In this document: piece by piece, positions 18,516 through 26,704 of the stretch
How positions within the stretch are numbered: position 1 is the stretch's first letter
Layout of the letters: each line of letters opens with the position of its first letter
Assembly (NCBI GenBank): GCA_947452635.1
Contig: CANGEE010000001.1
Coordinates: 1 to 64,000 of the forward strand
Direction: 5' to 3'
Length of the DNA stretch: 64,000 nucleotides
Origin: Comamonadaceae bacterium
Lineage (GTDB): Bacteria; Pseudomonadota; Gammaproteobacteria; Burkholderiales; Burkholderiaceae_C
Notes under the pieces: generated by a model
The model's database searches: none
Told to the model about the DNA's origin: nothing
The model's input: the letters and a program-made list of their open reading frames with translations, nothing else
Program-made: the position numbers and the translations under genes

Positions 18516-19515
18516 CCAGGGCCGGGCCTTTGTAGATCAGGCCGGTGTAAATCTGCACCACATCGGCACCGGCTTTGATTTTGGCGACCGCATCTGGCCC
18601 GCTCAAAATGCCGCCCACACCGACGATGGGAAACGCCGAGCCCAAAGCGGCACGCAATTGGGCAATCACCCGGTTGCTGGCCTCGAACGCGGGTGTGCCC
18701 GACAAGCCGCCGGCCTCTTGCGCATGCGCCATGCCTTGCACGGCGTCACGCGCCAGGGTGGTGTTGGTGGCGATCACGCCGTCCATGCCGTGCTTGCGCA
18801 AGGTGGCAGCGATCACGCCGACTTGGGTCTCGTCCAGATCGGGGGCGATTTTCAAAAACATCGGCACATGGCGGCCATGCTGGGAACTCAGCAAGGCGCG
18901 GCGCTCGACCAAAGCGCCGAGCAAGCCGTCCAAGGCCTCGTCGCTTTGCAAAGCGCGCAGGCTCTTGGTGTTGGGGCTGGAGATGTTCACCGTCACATAG
19001 TCGGCATGGGGATACACCCCACTCAGGGCGATCAGGTAGTCGTCGGTGGCGTTTTCGATCGGGGTGGCCGCATTTTTACCAATGTTCAAACCCAGCAAAC
19101 GCCCTTGCTGGCGAAAGCGCGCCTGCTGCACATGGGCGACAAAGGCGTCCAGCCCCTCGTTGTTGAAGCCCAGGCGGTTGATCAAGGCCTGCGCCTGGGG
19201 CAGGCGGAACATGCGCGGCTTGTCGTTGCCGGGTTGGGCTTTGGGCGTGACGGTGCCGACCTCGACAAAGCCAAAGCCCATGGCCCCCAGACCGTCGATG
19301 CAGCGCGCGTTTTTGTCCAAGCCTGCCGCCAGACCCACCCGGTTGGGAAAAGCCAAACCGGCCAAGGTCAGGGGGTCCGGCACAAAGGGTTGGCGGTACA
19401 AGGCCTCCAGCAACGTGTTTTGGGTTTTCGCCAGGGTGTCCAGCGTCAGGTCGTGGGCGGCCTCGGGGTCCATGCCAAATAAAACGGGGCGGGCCAGGGG
19501 ATACAGGTTAATCAT
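18478..19515 (-). CDS. pyrD: Dihydroorotate dehydrogenase (quinone)
   Basis: Class 2 enzyme of pyrimidine synthesis, oxidising dihydroorotate to orotate and passing electrons to quinone at the inner membrane. It has 345 residues; [13 protein letters not shown] (FMN binding) lies near residue 60, [14 protein letters not shown] near 176, with the catalytic Ser in NISSPNT, and [16 protein letters not shown] near 300. The N-terminal helix [16 protein letters not shown] is the membrane-associating part of the class 2 type. The start at 19515 matches this N-terminus; a longer frame to 19593 is not needed. Confidence 0.97.
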   Translation of the reverse strand: MINLYPLARPVLFGMDPEAAHDLTLDTLAKTQNTLLEALYRQPFVPDPLTLAGLAFPNRVGLAAGLDKNARCIDGLGAMGFGFVEVGTVTPKAQPGNDKPRMFRLPQAQALINRLGFNNEGLDAFVAHVQQARFRQQGRLLGLNIGKNAATPIENATDDYLIALSGVYPHADYVTVNISSPNTKSLRALQSDEALDGLLGALVERRALLSSQHGRHVPMFLKIAPDLDETQVGVIAATLRKHGMDGVIATNTTLARDAVQGMAHAQEAGGLSGTPAFEASNRVIAQLRAALGSAFPIVGVGGILSGPDAVAKIKAGADVVQIYTGLIYKGPALVTEVARALQALR

Positions 19516-19624
19516 TGGATAATTTGCGCTTGCAGGTGGTGTGCTTTGGCCTCGATTGTCGCAAACCGCCACCACGCGGCCAGTCCCTCGCATAGCCGCC
19601 TCATTTTTTACCCTTGAATTTCAC

Positions 19625-20296
19625 ATGACACAAGACGAACTCAAAGCTTTGGTGGGCCAAGCAGCCCTGCATTACGTGGTCCCCGGCGAGATCGTGGGGG
19701 TGGGCACCGGCTCCACGGTGAATAAATTCATTGACGCGCTGGCCAGCATGAAAGACCAGATTCAGGGCGCAGTCTCCAGCTCCGAAGCCTCCACCCAACG
19801 CTTGAAAGCCCTGGGCATTGCCGTCTTCGACTGCAACGAAGTGGGGGAGCTGTCGGTGTACATCGACGGTGCGGACGAAATTGACGGACACGGTCACATG
19901 GTCAAAGGCGGCGGCGCGGCGCTGACGCGCGAGAAAATTGTGGCCGCGCAGTCGCGCCAATTTGTCTGCATTGCTGATGAAAGCAAATTGGTGAACACCT
20001 TGGGCGCTTTTCCGTTACCGGTCGAAGTCATTCCCATGGCCACCGCCCGTGTGATGCGCCAATTTGCAGCGATGGGCGGCGTGGCGCAGATTCGCCAAAA
20101 AGAGGGCCAGCCGCTGGTCACCGACAACGGCCAACACATTGTGGATGTGACGGGCTTGCACATCACCGATCCCTTGGCGTTTGAAACCCAGGTCAGTCAA
20201 TGGCCTGGCGTGGTGACGGTGGGCGTGTTTGCGCATCAAAAAGCGCATGTGTGTCTGCTGGGGACCGCCAGCGGCGTGAAGACTTTGACGTTTTGA
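19625..20296 (+). CDS. rpiA: Ribose-5-phosphate isomerase A
   Basis: RpiA interconverts ribose-5-phosphate and ribulose-5-phosphate in the pentose phosphate pathway. The 223-residue protein carries [16 protein letters not shown] (phosphate binding), [33 protein letters not shown] with the catalytic Asp and the Glu of ALTREK, all in the expected order. The start at ATG 19625 (MTQDELK) fits the family N-terminus. Confidence 0.97.
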   Translation: MTQDELKALVGQAALHYVVPGEIVGVGTGSTVNKFIDALASMKDQIQGAVSSSEASTQRLKALGIAVFDCNEVGELSVYIDGADEIDGHGHMVKGGGAALTREKIVAAQSRQFVCIADESKLVNTLGAFPLPVEVIPMATARVMRQFAAMGGVAQIRQKEGQPLVTDNGQHIVDVTGLHITDPLAFETQVSQWPGVVTVGVFAHQKAHVCLLGTASGVKTLTF

Positions 20297-20337
20297 GCCC
20301 GCAAAGAGCCTGACCAAACCAGCGCACAGACTTTCGG

Positions 20338-22371
20338 CTATGCGCGCATCCCCTGATGCCTGAGCAGCGCATCCAAATTCGGTTCGCGGCCTCTGAAGGC
20401 CTTGAACGACTCCAGCGCGCTGCGGCTGCCACCGGCTTCCAAAATTGCTTTGCGGTAGCGGCGGCCGGTTTCGATGTCATGGCTGCCGTCGCTGTGCACG
20501 GTTTCTTCAAACGCGGCGTAGGCATCGGCGCTGAGCACCTCGGCCCATTTGTAGCTGTAGTAGCCCGCGGCATAGCCGCCCGCAAAAATGTGGCTGAAGG
20601 TGTGGGCTGAACGGTTGAAGGCCGGCGCAGGCAACACCGCCACTTCGGCGCGCACCGCATTGAGCAAGGGCATGAAATCTTGCGCGGGGTCGTGGCTTGA
20701 ATGCAGCAGCATGTCAAACAAGGCGAACTCGATTTGGCGCAGGGTTTGCAGGCCACTTTGGTAGTTTTTGGCGGCCACCATTTTGTCAAACAAGGCGCGA
20801 GGCAGGGGCTCGCCGGTGTCCACGTGGGCGGTCATGTGGCGCAGCACCGGCCACTCCCAGCAAAAGTTCTCCATGAACTGGCTGGGCAGCTCCACCGCAT
20901 CCCACTCCACGCCGCTGATGCCAGAGACGTCATGCTCGTTCACCTGGGTCAGCATATGGTGCAGGCCGTGACCAAATTCATGGAACAGGGTGGTCACATC
21001 GTCATGGGTGAGCAGAGCGGGTTTGCCGTCCACCCCTTCGGCAAAGTTACACACCAAATGCGCCACCGGCGTTTGCAACTGGCCGGTGTCTGGGCGCAGC
21101 CAACGGGTGCGCACATCGTCCATCCAAGCGCCACCGCGCTTGCCGTTGCGCGCTGGTTGGTCCAGGTAAAACTGGCCGACCAACGTACCTTCGCGCTCGA
21201 TGCGGTAAAACTGCACCGCAGGGTGCCAGACCGGCGCGGTGTCGGGGCGGATGCGGACTTCAAACAAGGTCTCGATGATTTTGAACAAGCCGGCCAACAC
21301 CTTGGGGGCAGTGAAATACTGTTTCACCTCTTGCTCGCTGAAGCTGTAGCGCGCTTCTTTGAGCTTTTCGCCAATGTACGGCCAGTCCCAGGCCTGGGGC
21401 TCTGACAGACCCAAGTGTTCAGCGGCGAAAGCTTTCAAATCGGCCACGTCTTTGAGCGCAAAAGGACGCGCACGTGCGGCCAGGTCGCGCAAGAACGCAA
21501 TCACCTTGGCCGGCGACTCGGCCATTTTCGGCACCAAGGACACTTCAGCAAAATTGGTATAGCCCAGCAGCTGCGCTTCTTCGCGGCGCAGGGCCAGGAT
21601 GTCTTGAATCAAGGGCGTGTTGTCAAAACGCGCTGCATCGCCCATGGCTTGGTCGGAGGCGCGGGTGACGTAGGCGCGGTAGAGTTTTTCACGCAAGGTG
21701 CTGCTTTGCGCAAACTGCATCACCGGCAGGTAGCACGGCATTTTCAGGGTCAGTTTGTAGCCGGGCTGGCCGTCTTTTTCAGCCGCAGCGCGTGCCGACT
21801 GTTGCACGTCGTCGGGCACACCGGCTAATTCTTCGGCACTGACAAACAAGGCGTAGCTGTCGGTGGCGTCCAAGGTGTTTTCGCTGAACTTTTGCCCCAC
21901 CTCGGCTTGGCGTTCTTGAATTTGCGCAAAGCGTGCTTTGGCCGCACCGGTCAAATCGGCGCCGCCCAAGACAAAATTGCGCATCGCATTGGCGTGTGCC
22001 TTTTGCTGCGAGGGGTTCAAGACGGTGGTGTCAATGGCTTTGTATTTGGCATACAGCCGCTCGTCCGCACCCAAGCGGGTCCAAAACTCGGTGACCTTGG
22101 GCAGCGCGGCGTTGTAGGCGGCACGCAGCTCGGGGCTGTCAGCCACGCTGTTCAAGTGACTCACCGCGCCCCAAGCGCGGCCCAGGCGTTCGGTGGCCAC
22201 GTCCAGCACCTTGGCAATGGCTTGCCACTCGGCGGGAAAGCCGTCTTGCGCGACCTGTTCCAAAGCGTTCTCGGCTTGCCCCAGCAAGGTATCGACTGCG
22301 CCTTCCACGTTTTCAGGTTTGATCGCATCAAACAAGGGCAAATCGGCAAAGTTGAGCAAGGGATTGGACAT
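20338..22371 (-). CDS. prlC: Oligopeptidase A (M3 family metallopeptidase)
   Basis: A 677-residue zinc peptidase that degrades short peptides, including cleaved signal peptides, in the cytoplasm. The zinc-binding motif is visible as LFHEFGHGLHHM near residue 467, with the third ligand Glu about 27 residues on in ELPSQFMENFCWE. No signal peptide is seen. The start at 22371 (MSNPLLNFADLPLFD) matches PrlC; a longer frame to 22455 would overlap folD and is rejected. Confidence 0.95.
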   Translation of the reverse strand: MSNPLLNFADLPLFDAIKPENVEGAVDTLLGQAENALEQVAQDGFPAEWQAIAKVLDVATERLGRAWGAVSHLNSVADSPELRAAYNAALPKVTEFWTRLGADERLYAKYKAIDTTVLNPSQQKAHANAMRNFVLGGADLTGAAKARFAQIQERQAEVGQKFSENTLDATDSYALFVSAEELAGVPDDVQQSARAAAEKDGQPGYKLTLKMPCYLPVMQFAQSSTLREKLYRAYVTRASDQAMGDAARFDNTPLIQDILALRREEAQLLGYTNFAEVSLVPKMAESPAKVIAFLRDLAARARPFALKDVADLKAFAAEHLGLSEPQAWDWPYIGEKLKEARYSFSEQEVKQYFTAPKVLAGLFKIIETLFEVRIRPDTAPVWHPAVQFYRIEREGTLVGQFYLDQPARNGKRGGAWMDDVRTRWLRPDTGQLQTPVAHLVCNFAEGVDGKPALLTHDDVTTLFHEFGHGLHHMLTQVNEHDVSGISGVEWDAVELPSQFMENFCWEWPVLRHMTAHVDTGEPLPRALFDKMVAAKNYQSGLQTLRQIEFALFDMLLHSSHDPAQDFMPLLNAVRAEVAVLPAPAFNRSAHTFSHIFAGGYAAGYYSYKWAEVLSADAYAAFEETVHSDGSHDIETGRRYRKAILEAGGSRSALESFKAFRGREPNLDALLRHQGMRA

Positions 22372-22426
22372 GGTTTTCAAGGGCTTTGGGGCCAGTGGGC
22401 AGCAAATGGATGGGAGGGTACAGTCT

Positions 22427-23278
22427 TCAGTTGGCGGCAGTTTCAGCCGCTTCAAGGGTGTTGACCAGCAGCATGGTGATGGTCATCGGCCCCACACCGC
22501 CGGGCACCGGGGTGATGTAGCTGGCGACTTCTTTCACACCGTCGAAGTCCACGTCACCGCACAGCTTACCTTCATCGTTGCGGTTCATGCCCACGTCCAG
22601 CACCACCGCGCCGGGTTTGACCATGTCGGCGGTCAGCACATTGCGTTTGCCCACAGCGACCACAATCACATCCGCTTGCAGGGTCATGGCTTTCAGATCG
22701 GGGGTGGCGCTGTGGCAAATCGTCACGGTGGCGTTCTTTTGCAAAAGCATCAGTGCCATGGGTTTGCCCACAATGTTGCTGCGGCCAATCACCACCGCGT
22801 GTTTGCCCTTGAGGTCATAGCCAATGCTCTCCAGCATCTTCATGCAGCCATAAGGCGTGCAAGGCCAAAAGCCGGGCATGCCGGTCATCAAGGCACCGGC
22901 ACTGGCGATGTGAAAGCCGTCCACGTCTTTGGCCGGGCTGATGGCTTCGATCACCTTTTGCGCATCCATGTGCGCAGGCAGGGGCAGTTGCACCAAGATG
23001 CCGTGGATGCCGGGGTCTTGGTTCAGGCCTTCGACGCGGGCCAGCAAGTCAGCCTCGGTCATGTTGGCCTCGTATTTTTCCAGCACCGAGTGCAAGCCCG
23101 CGTCTTCGCAGGCTTTGACCTTGTTGCGCACATAGACCTGGCTGGCGGGGTTGTCTCCCACCAGCACCACCGCCAGACCGGGGGTGACGCCTTTGGCCTT
23201 GAGGGCCAGGGTGCGCGCAGCGACTTGGATGCGCAGTTGTTTGGACAGGGCGTTGCCGTCGATCAGTTGGGCGGTCAT
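22427..23278 (-). CDS. folD: Bifunctional methylenetetrahydrofolate dehydrogenase/cyclohydrolase
   Basis: FolD supplies 10-formyl-tetrahydrofolate from 5,10-methylenetetrahydrofolate with NADP. The protein has 283 residues, with [20 protein letters not shown] (catalytic Lys and Tyr), [25 protein letters not shown] (nucleotide binding) and [15 protein letters not shown] near the C-terminus. It is followed downstream by prlC, separated by 55 bases, on the same strand. Confidence 0.98.
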   Translation of the reverse strand: MTAQLIDGNALSKQLRIQVAARTLALKAKGVTPGLAVVLVGDNPASQVYVRNKVKACEDAGLHSVLEKYEANMTEADLLARVEGLNQDPGIHGILVQLPLPAHMDAQKVIEAISPAKDVDGFHIASAGALMTGMPGFWPCTPYGCMKMLESIGYDLKGKHAVVIGRSNIVGKPMALMLLQKNATVTICHSATPDLKAMTLQADVIVVAVGKRNVLTADMVKPGAVVLDVGMNRNDEGKLCGDVDFDGVKEVASYITPVPGGVGPMTITMLLVNTLEAAETAAN

Positions 23279-23317
23279 GGTGGTGGCTTGAAATGAGGGG
23301 GGGAGGGGTCAAAAGCA

Positions 23318-23344
23318 AAACGCCCGGCACAGGCACGGGCGTTT
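23318..23344 (-). terminator. Intrinsic terminator of the two-component operon
   Basis: AAACGCCCG, nine-base loop, CGGGCGTTT. Read on the minus strand it lies 18 bases past the response-regulator stop and continues into TTTTGCTTTT, insulating folD from the operon above. Confidence 0.8.
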
Positions 23345-23361
23345 CAGTCAGGGCGGGGCGC

Positions 23362-23988
23362 TCAGGCCTTGGGTGCGTTTTGCCTCAAGGCAATTTTGAG
23401 CAGGTCGGCCACGGTGTTGGCGTTGAGCTTTTCCATGATGTTGGCGCGGTGCGCTTCCACGGTTTTGATGCTGATGCCCAAATCGTCGGCGATCTGCTTG
23501 TTCAAGCGACCGGCGACGATGCGCTCCAGCACTTGCGCTTCACGTCCGGTCAGCTTGGACATCAAGGCATCTCGGCTGGCGGCTTGTTGGTGGTCAGCAA
23601 ACGATTCGCGCGCGTTGTCCAACATGCGTTCGACCAAGTTCACCAAGTCGTCTTCTTTGAACGGCTTTTGAATGAAATCCATGGCCCCTTTTTTCATGGT
23701 GTTGACCGCCATCGGCACATCACCGTGACCGGTGATGAAGACGATGGGCAAAGGCGATTTGCGTTCGATCAAGCGGTCTTGCAGCTCCAAGCCGGTCATG
23801 CCGCCCATGCGAATGTCAGCGATCAGGCAGGCCACTTCACGCGGGTCGTAGCGACTGATGAAGGTTTCGGCCGAGTCGAAACAACGCACCCGGTAGTCTT
23901 TGCCTTCGAGCAACCATTGCAAAGAATCGCGCACCGCTTCGTCATCGTCCACGACGTAAACAGTGCCTTTTTTCGGAATCAAACTCAT
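23362..23988 (-). CDS. FixJ-like response regulator
   Basis: A 208-residue regulator with a receiver domain (about 8-125) and a LuxR-type helix-turn-helix (about 143-205). The acidic pocket is VVDDDEAVRDS, the phosphoacceptor is Asp58 in LIADIRMGG, the switch residues are FITGHGD and the Lys of QKPF (about 108). The DNA-binding part reads LTGREAQVLERI and KTVEAHRANIMEKL. It overlaps the stop of the histidine kinase by ATGA, so kinase and regulator are a translationally coupled pair. Confidence 0.93.
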   Translation of the reverse strand: MSLIPKKGTVYVVDDDEAVRDSLQWLLEGKDYRVRCFDSAETFISRYDPREVACLIADIRMGGMTGLELQDRLIERKSPLPIVFITGHGDVPMAVNTMKKGAMDFIQKPFKEDDLVNLVERMLDNARESFADHQQAASRDALMSKLTGREAQVLERIVAGRLNKQIADDLGISIKTVEAHRANIMEKLNANTVADLLKIALRQNAPKA

Positions 23989-26537
23989 GCGGTTACCCCG
24001 GGTGAAATTTCATTTTGTGAGACGGGCGTGCTGGAAACGGGTATCCAGAACGTGAAGCAACATCCTTCGACCTGCCCGGCATTGTAGAGGTTCTCCGCAG
24101 CAATGCGGCCTTGATGCGACTCCACGATACTTCGGCATAAATTCAGGCCAATGCCCATGCCTTCGGCCTTGGTAGAGAAAAAGGCCTCATATAAATGTTC
24201 GAGCACTTCAGGGGGCAGGCCTTGGCCGGTGTCGGTGACAGAGAAGTGCACCACGTTTTGGCCCTCCATGACCTTGGGGCCGACCTGCAATTCAACCTGT
24301 CTTTTGCCCAGTGGGCGGTTGGCATGGTCAATCGATTCGGCGGCGTTCTTCATCAAGTTGACCAAGACCTGTTCGATCAAAATCGGGTCCACCCACAAAG
24401 CCGGTAAGCGCGCGGCCACGTAGTGAGACAAGCGTACGTTGCGCCTGCGCAATTCGATTTCGGCCAACTCCACCGCTTCGTGCACCATGGGCAACACCTC
24501 AGACGAGGTGCGATTGGGCTCACTGCGCTTCACAAAAGAGCGAATGCGCTGGATGATTTGTCCGGCGCGCTGGGCTTGGTGGGCGGTTTTCTCCAAGGCC
24601 CAGAGCATGTCTTTTTCGTCGATGTTCTGATTGCGAATGCGGCTGACCAGGCCGTTGCAATAGTTGCTGATGGCGGTGAGCGGTTGGTTCAGTTCGTGGG
24701 CCACGCTGGACGCCATTTCGCCCATGGTGATGAGGCGGCTGGCGTTTTGGGCGCGTTCGGCTTGTTGTGCAGCAATTTCTTCGGCTTGACGCCGGGCGGT
24801 GATGTCAGTGGCGATCACCATTTGGGCCAAGCGACCATCGGCCCAGTTGATGTAACGCGACCGCACCTCCAGCCATTTGCCCAGCACCGGAATGAACAAC
24901 TCAGCCCGTTCAGACGGCGCCACCGTCAGGCTCTCAGTGGGCATGCCGGCGAAGGCGTCGACGTCTTCCTCGTTGCTGGAGACTTGGTTCATTTGAATCA
25001 CCCCGGCCTCAGCCACCAGGCTCAAATGGCCCACGGTGTCCGCACCAAACCATTGCCGGTACAACTTGTTGGCAAAGAGCAACTCGGAGCGGCCCAGGGG
25101 TGCCACCGATACGGCGGCATCCAAGGCTTCGAGCACGATGGTGAAGCGCTCGTGAGCGGCGGCCAATTGCTCGCGAATCCGATTCGGCTCGGTGATGTCG
25201 GTCATCGACGTCATCCAACCCGTCTGCACGCCCACCGCATCGATCAGAGGGCTGACGTACAAACGCGCATCGAAAATGCTGTTGTCTTTGCGTTTGACGC
25301 GCACCTGAAAGCCGCCCGGCATGCTGTGGCCGCTGATTTCTTCGTTCAAGCGTGACATCAGCTGGTCACGGTCGGCCTCGGGCCAGTAAGCAAAAGGCGC
25401 CGTGGTGCCGACCAATTCTCCCTCGCTCCAGCCGGTCATTTGGCAAAAAGCCGCATTCACATAACTGATACGGCCATGCATATCCAGTGCGCGCATGCCG
25501 GTGAGCATGGAGTTTTCCATGGCACGTCGAAAATTGGTTTCAGCGACCAAAGCTTGCTGGGTTTGCATGCGCCTGCGGGTGTGGCGCCAGTTGCCAATCA
25601 GCATCCATGCGGTCATGACACTCAGCGTACAGACCAGCCAAAACAAACCACTGCCCACCACACCTTGGGAGGTGCGCCAGGCTTGCGCCCGCAAGACCAG
25701 GCCATTGCCGACCGGTGAAACCGGCACTTCATACTCGTTTTCTTCGCGCCCCGTCCAAGTTTGCAAGCTCCAAATTTGCGTGCGTTTGGGCACCGATTGG
25801 CCTGCAATCACCTGGCCTTCACTGTCCAGCAATGCCACAGCGTATTTGGCCAATATTTCAGTGGGTACGCCATAACGCAACAAGCTCTCAATGCTGTACT
25901 CGCCCATCAGCACGCCGCCAAAACGCCCGTTGTCATCGGTCAAAGGCGTGTGCAATTGCAGCACCGGTTGGCTGGTGGTGCCGTCCTTGTTTTTATTCAG
26001 ATCGGTTTGGGCGTAGACCGGTTGCATCAAATCGCGTGCCAAACCGTAGGTGTTTTCGGTCTCACCGATGGGCAACACCTCGCCCATCGACCAGCGGTGG
26101 CCGATCATCAAGCGGGGGGCTGTTTGGCTGGCCATGATGCGGCGCTTGCTGTCGATCCAGGTGAGAGCCTGCAGTTCTGGGTTTTGCATGACCAAGGACT
26201 CGGCTCTGGAGATGAAATGTTCTTTGTCCAGTTCTTTGTTCGACATGTCCCGGGCCAGGCGCATGATTTGTTCTTGGCGCTCGAGCAGGCGCAGGCGCAG
26301 TCGCTGTTGGCCATATTCCACATCCCGCTTGACGGCTTCTTGTTCACGGTCGATTTCTTCGACCCGCAAATACCAGAATGCCGAAACAATGGCGGCCAAA
26401 AACAGCAACACGGCAGCCACTGGGGCCAATGTCGCAAAACGGTCTTGGCGATGCGGTGCTTGGCGTTTCCACCAGCGTCGCCATACATCCACGGGTAAGA
26501 GCTGAAATTTTCGGCCTGAGGACCAACGTAAAGTCAT
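23985..26537 (-). CDS. Membrane PAS sensor histidine kinase
   Basis: An 850-residue kinase. A first membrane segment lies near residues 38-58 (LAPVAAVLLFLAAIVSAFW), a periplasmic sensing domain of about 230 residues follows, then a second segment near 290-312 (GLFWLVCTLSVMTAWMLIG). Two PAS domains occupy about 330-590. The phosphoacceptor is His614 in VAHELNQPLTAISNY, and the ATPase domain has NLMKNAAESI, DTGQGLPPEVLEHLYEAFF and GMGIGLNLCRSIV. It is divergent from aceE, 167 bases away, so pyruvate dehydrogenase may be one of the targets of the system. The signal is unknown. Confidence 0.92.
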   Translation of the reverse strand: MTLRWSSGRKFQLLPVDVWRRWWKRQAPHRQDRFATLAPVAAVLLFLAAIVSAFWYLRVEEIDREQEAVKRDVEYGQQRLRLRLLERQEQIMRLARDMSNKELDKEHFISRAESLVMQNPELQALTWIDSKRRIMASQTAPRLMIGHRWSMGEVLPIGETENTYGLARDLMQPVYAQTDLNKNKDGTTSQPVLQLHTPLTDDNGRFGGVLMGEYSIESLLRYGVPTEILAKYAVALLDSEGQVIAGQSVPKRTQIWSLQTWTGREENEYEVPVSPVGNGLVLRAQAWRTSQGVVGSGLFWLVCTLSVMTAWMLIGNWRHTRRRMQTQQALVAETNFRRAMENSMLTGMRALDMHGRISYVNAAFCQMTGWSEGELVGTTAPFAYWPEADRDQLMSRLNEEISGHSMPGGFQVRVKRKDNSIFDARLYVSPLIDAVGVQTGWMTSMTDITEPNRIREQLAAAHERFTIVLEALDAAVSVAPLGRSELLFANKLYRQWFGADTVGHLSLVAEAGVIQMNQVSSNEEDVDAFAGMPTESLTVAPSERAELFIPVLGKWLEVRSRYINWADGRLAQMVIATDITARRQAEEIAAQQAERAQNASRLITMGEMASSVAHELNQPLTAISNYCNGLVSRIRNQNIDEKDMLWALEKTAHQAQRAGQIIQRIRSFVKRSEPNRTSSEVLPMVHEAVELAEIELRRRNVRLSHYVAARLPALWVDPILIEQVLVNLMKNAAESIDHANRPLGKRQVELQVGPKVMEGQNVVHFSVTDTGQGLPPEVLEHLYEAFFSTKAEGMGIGLNLCRSIVESHQGRIAAENLYNAGQVEGCCFTFWIPVSSTPVSQNEISPGVTA

Positions 26538-26590
26538 TGGCAGAGTGTAGGGGAGAGCGATTCCTTGAAGCCAACAGGTCGTTGGCAGGA

Positions 26591-26618
26591 TTGGATTTTT
26601 TTAATTTCACATTATAAA
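26591..26618 (+). promoter_or_regulatory. Possible sigma-70 promoter of aceE
   Basis: TTGGAT at 26591-26596 and TATAAA at 26613-26618, 16 bases apart, in a strongly AT-rich gap about 90 bases before the aceE start. The -10 is good, the -35 weak. An inverted repeat CCAAC-N5-GTTGG (26571-26585) lies just upstream and could hold a regulator. Confidence 0.35.
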
Positions 26619-26704
26619 AAGATAAAGCACAATTTGAAATTTTTAAAAAAGTATGAGAAACTCGGCGCACAAATTTTCAACGGCCCCAACACAAGGAGAC
26701 AACC

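Noticed and set aside
18376-19482. 368-residue plus-strand frame opposite pyrD
   Set aside because: Antisense to an intact pyrD with all motifs; its composition (Gln, Gly, His, Val) is that of a shadow frame.
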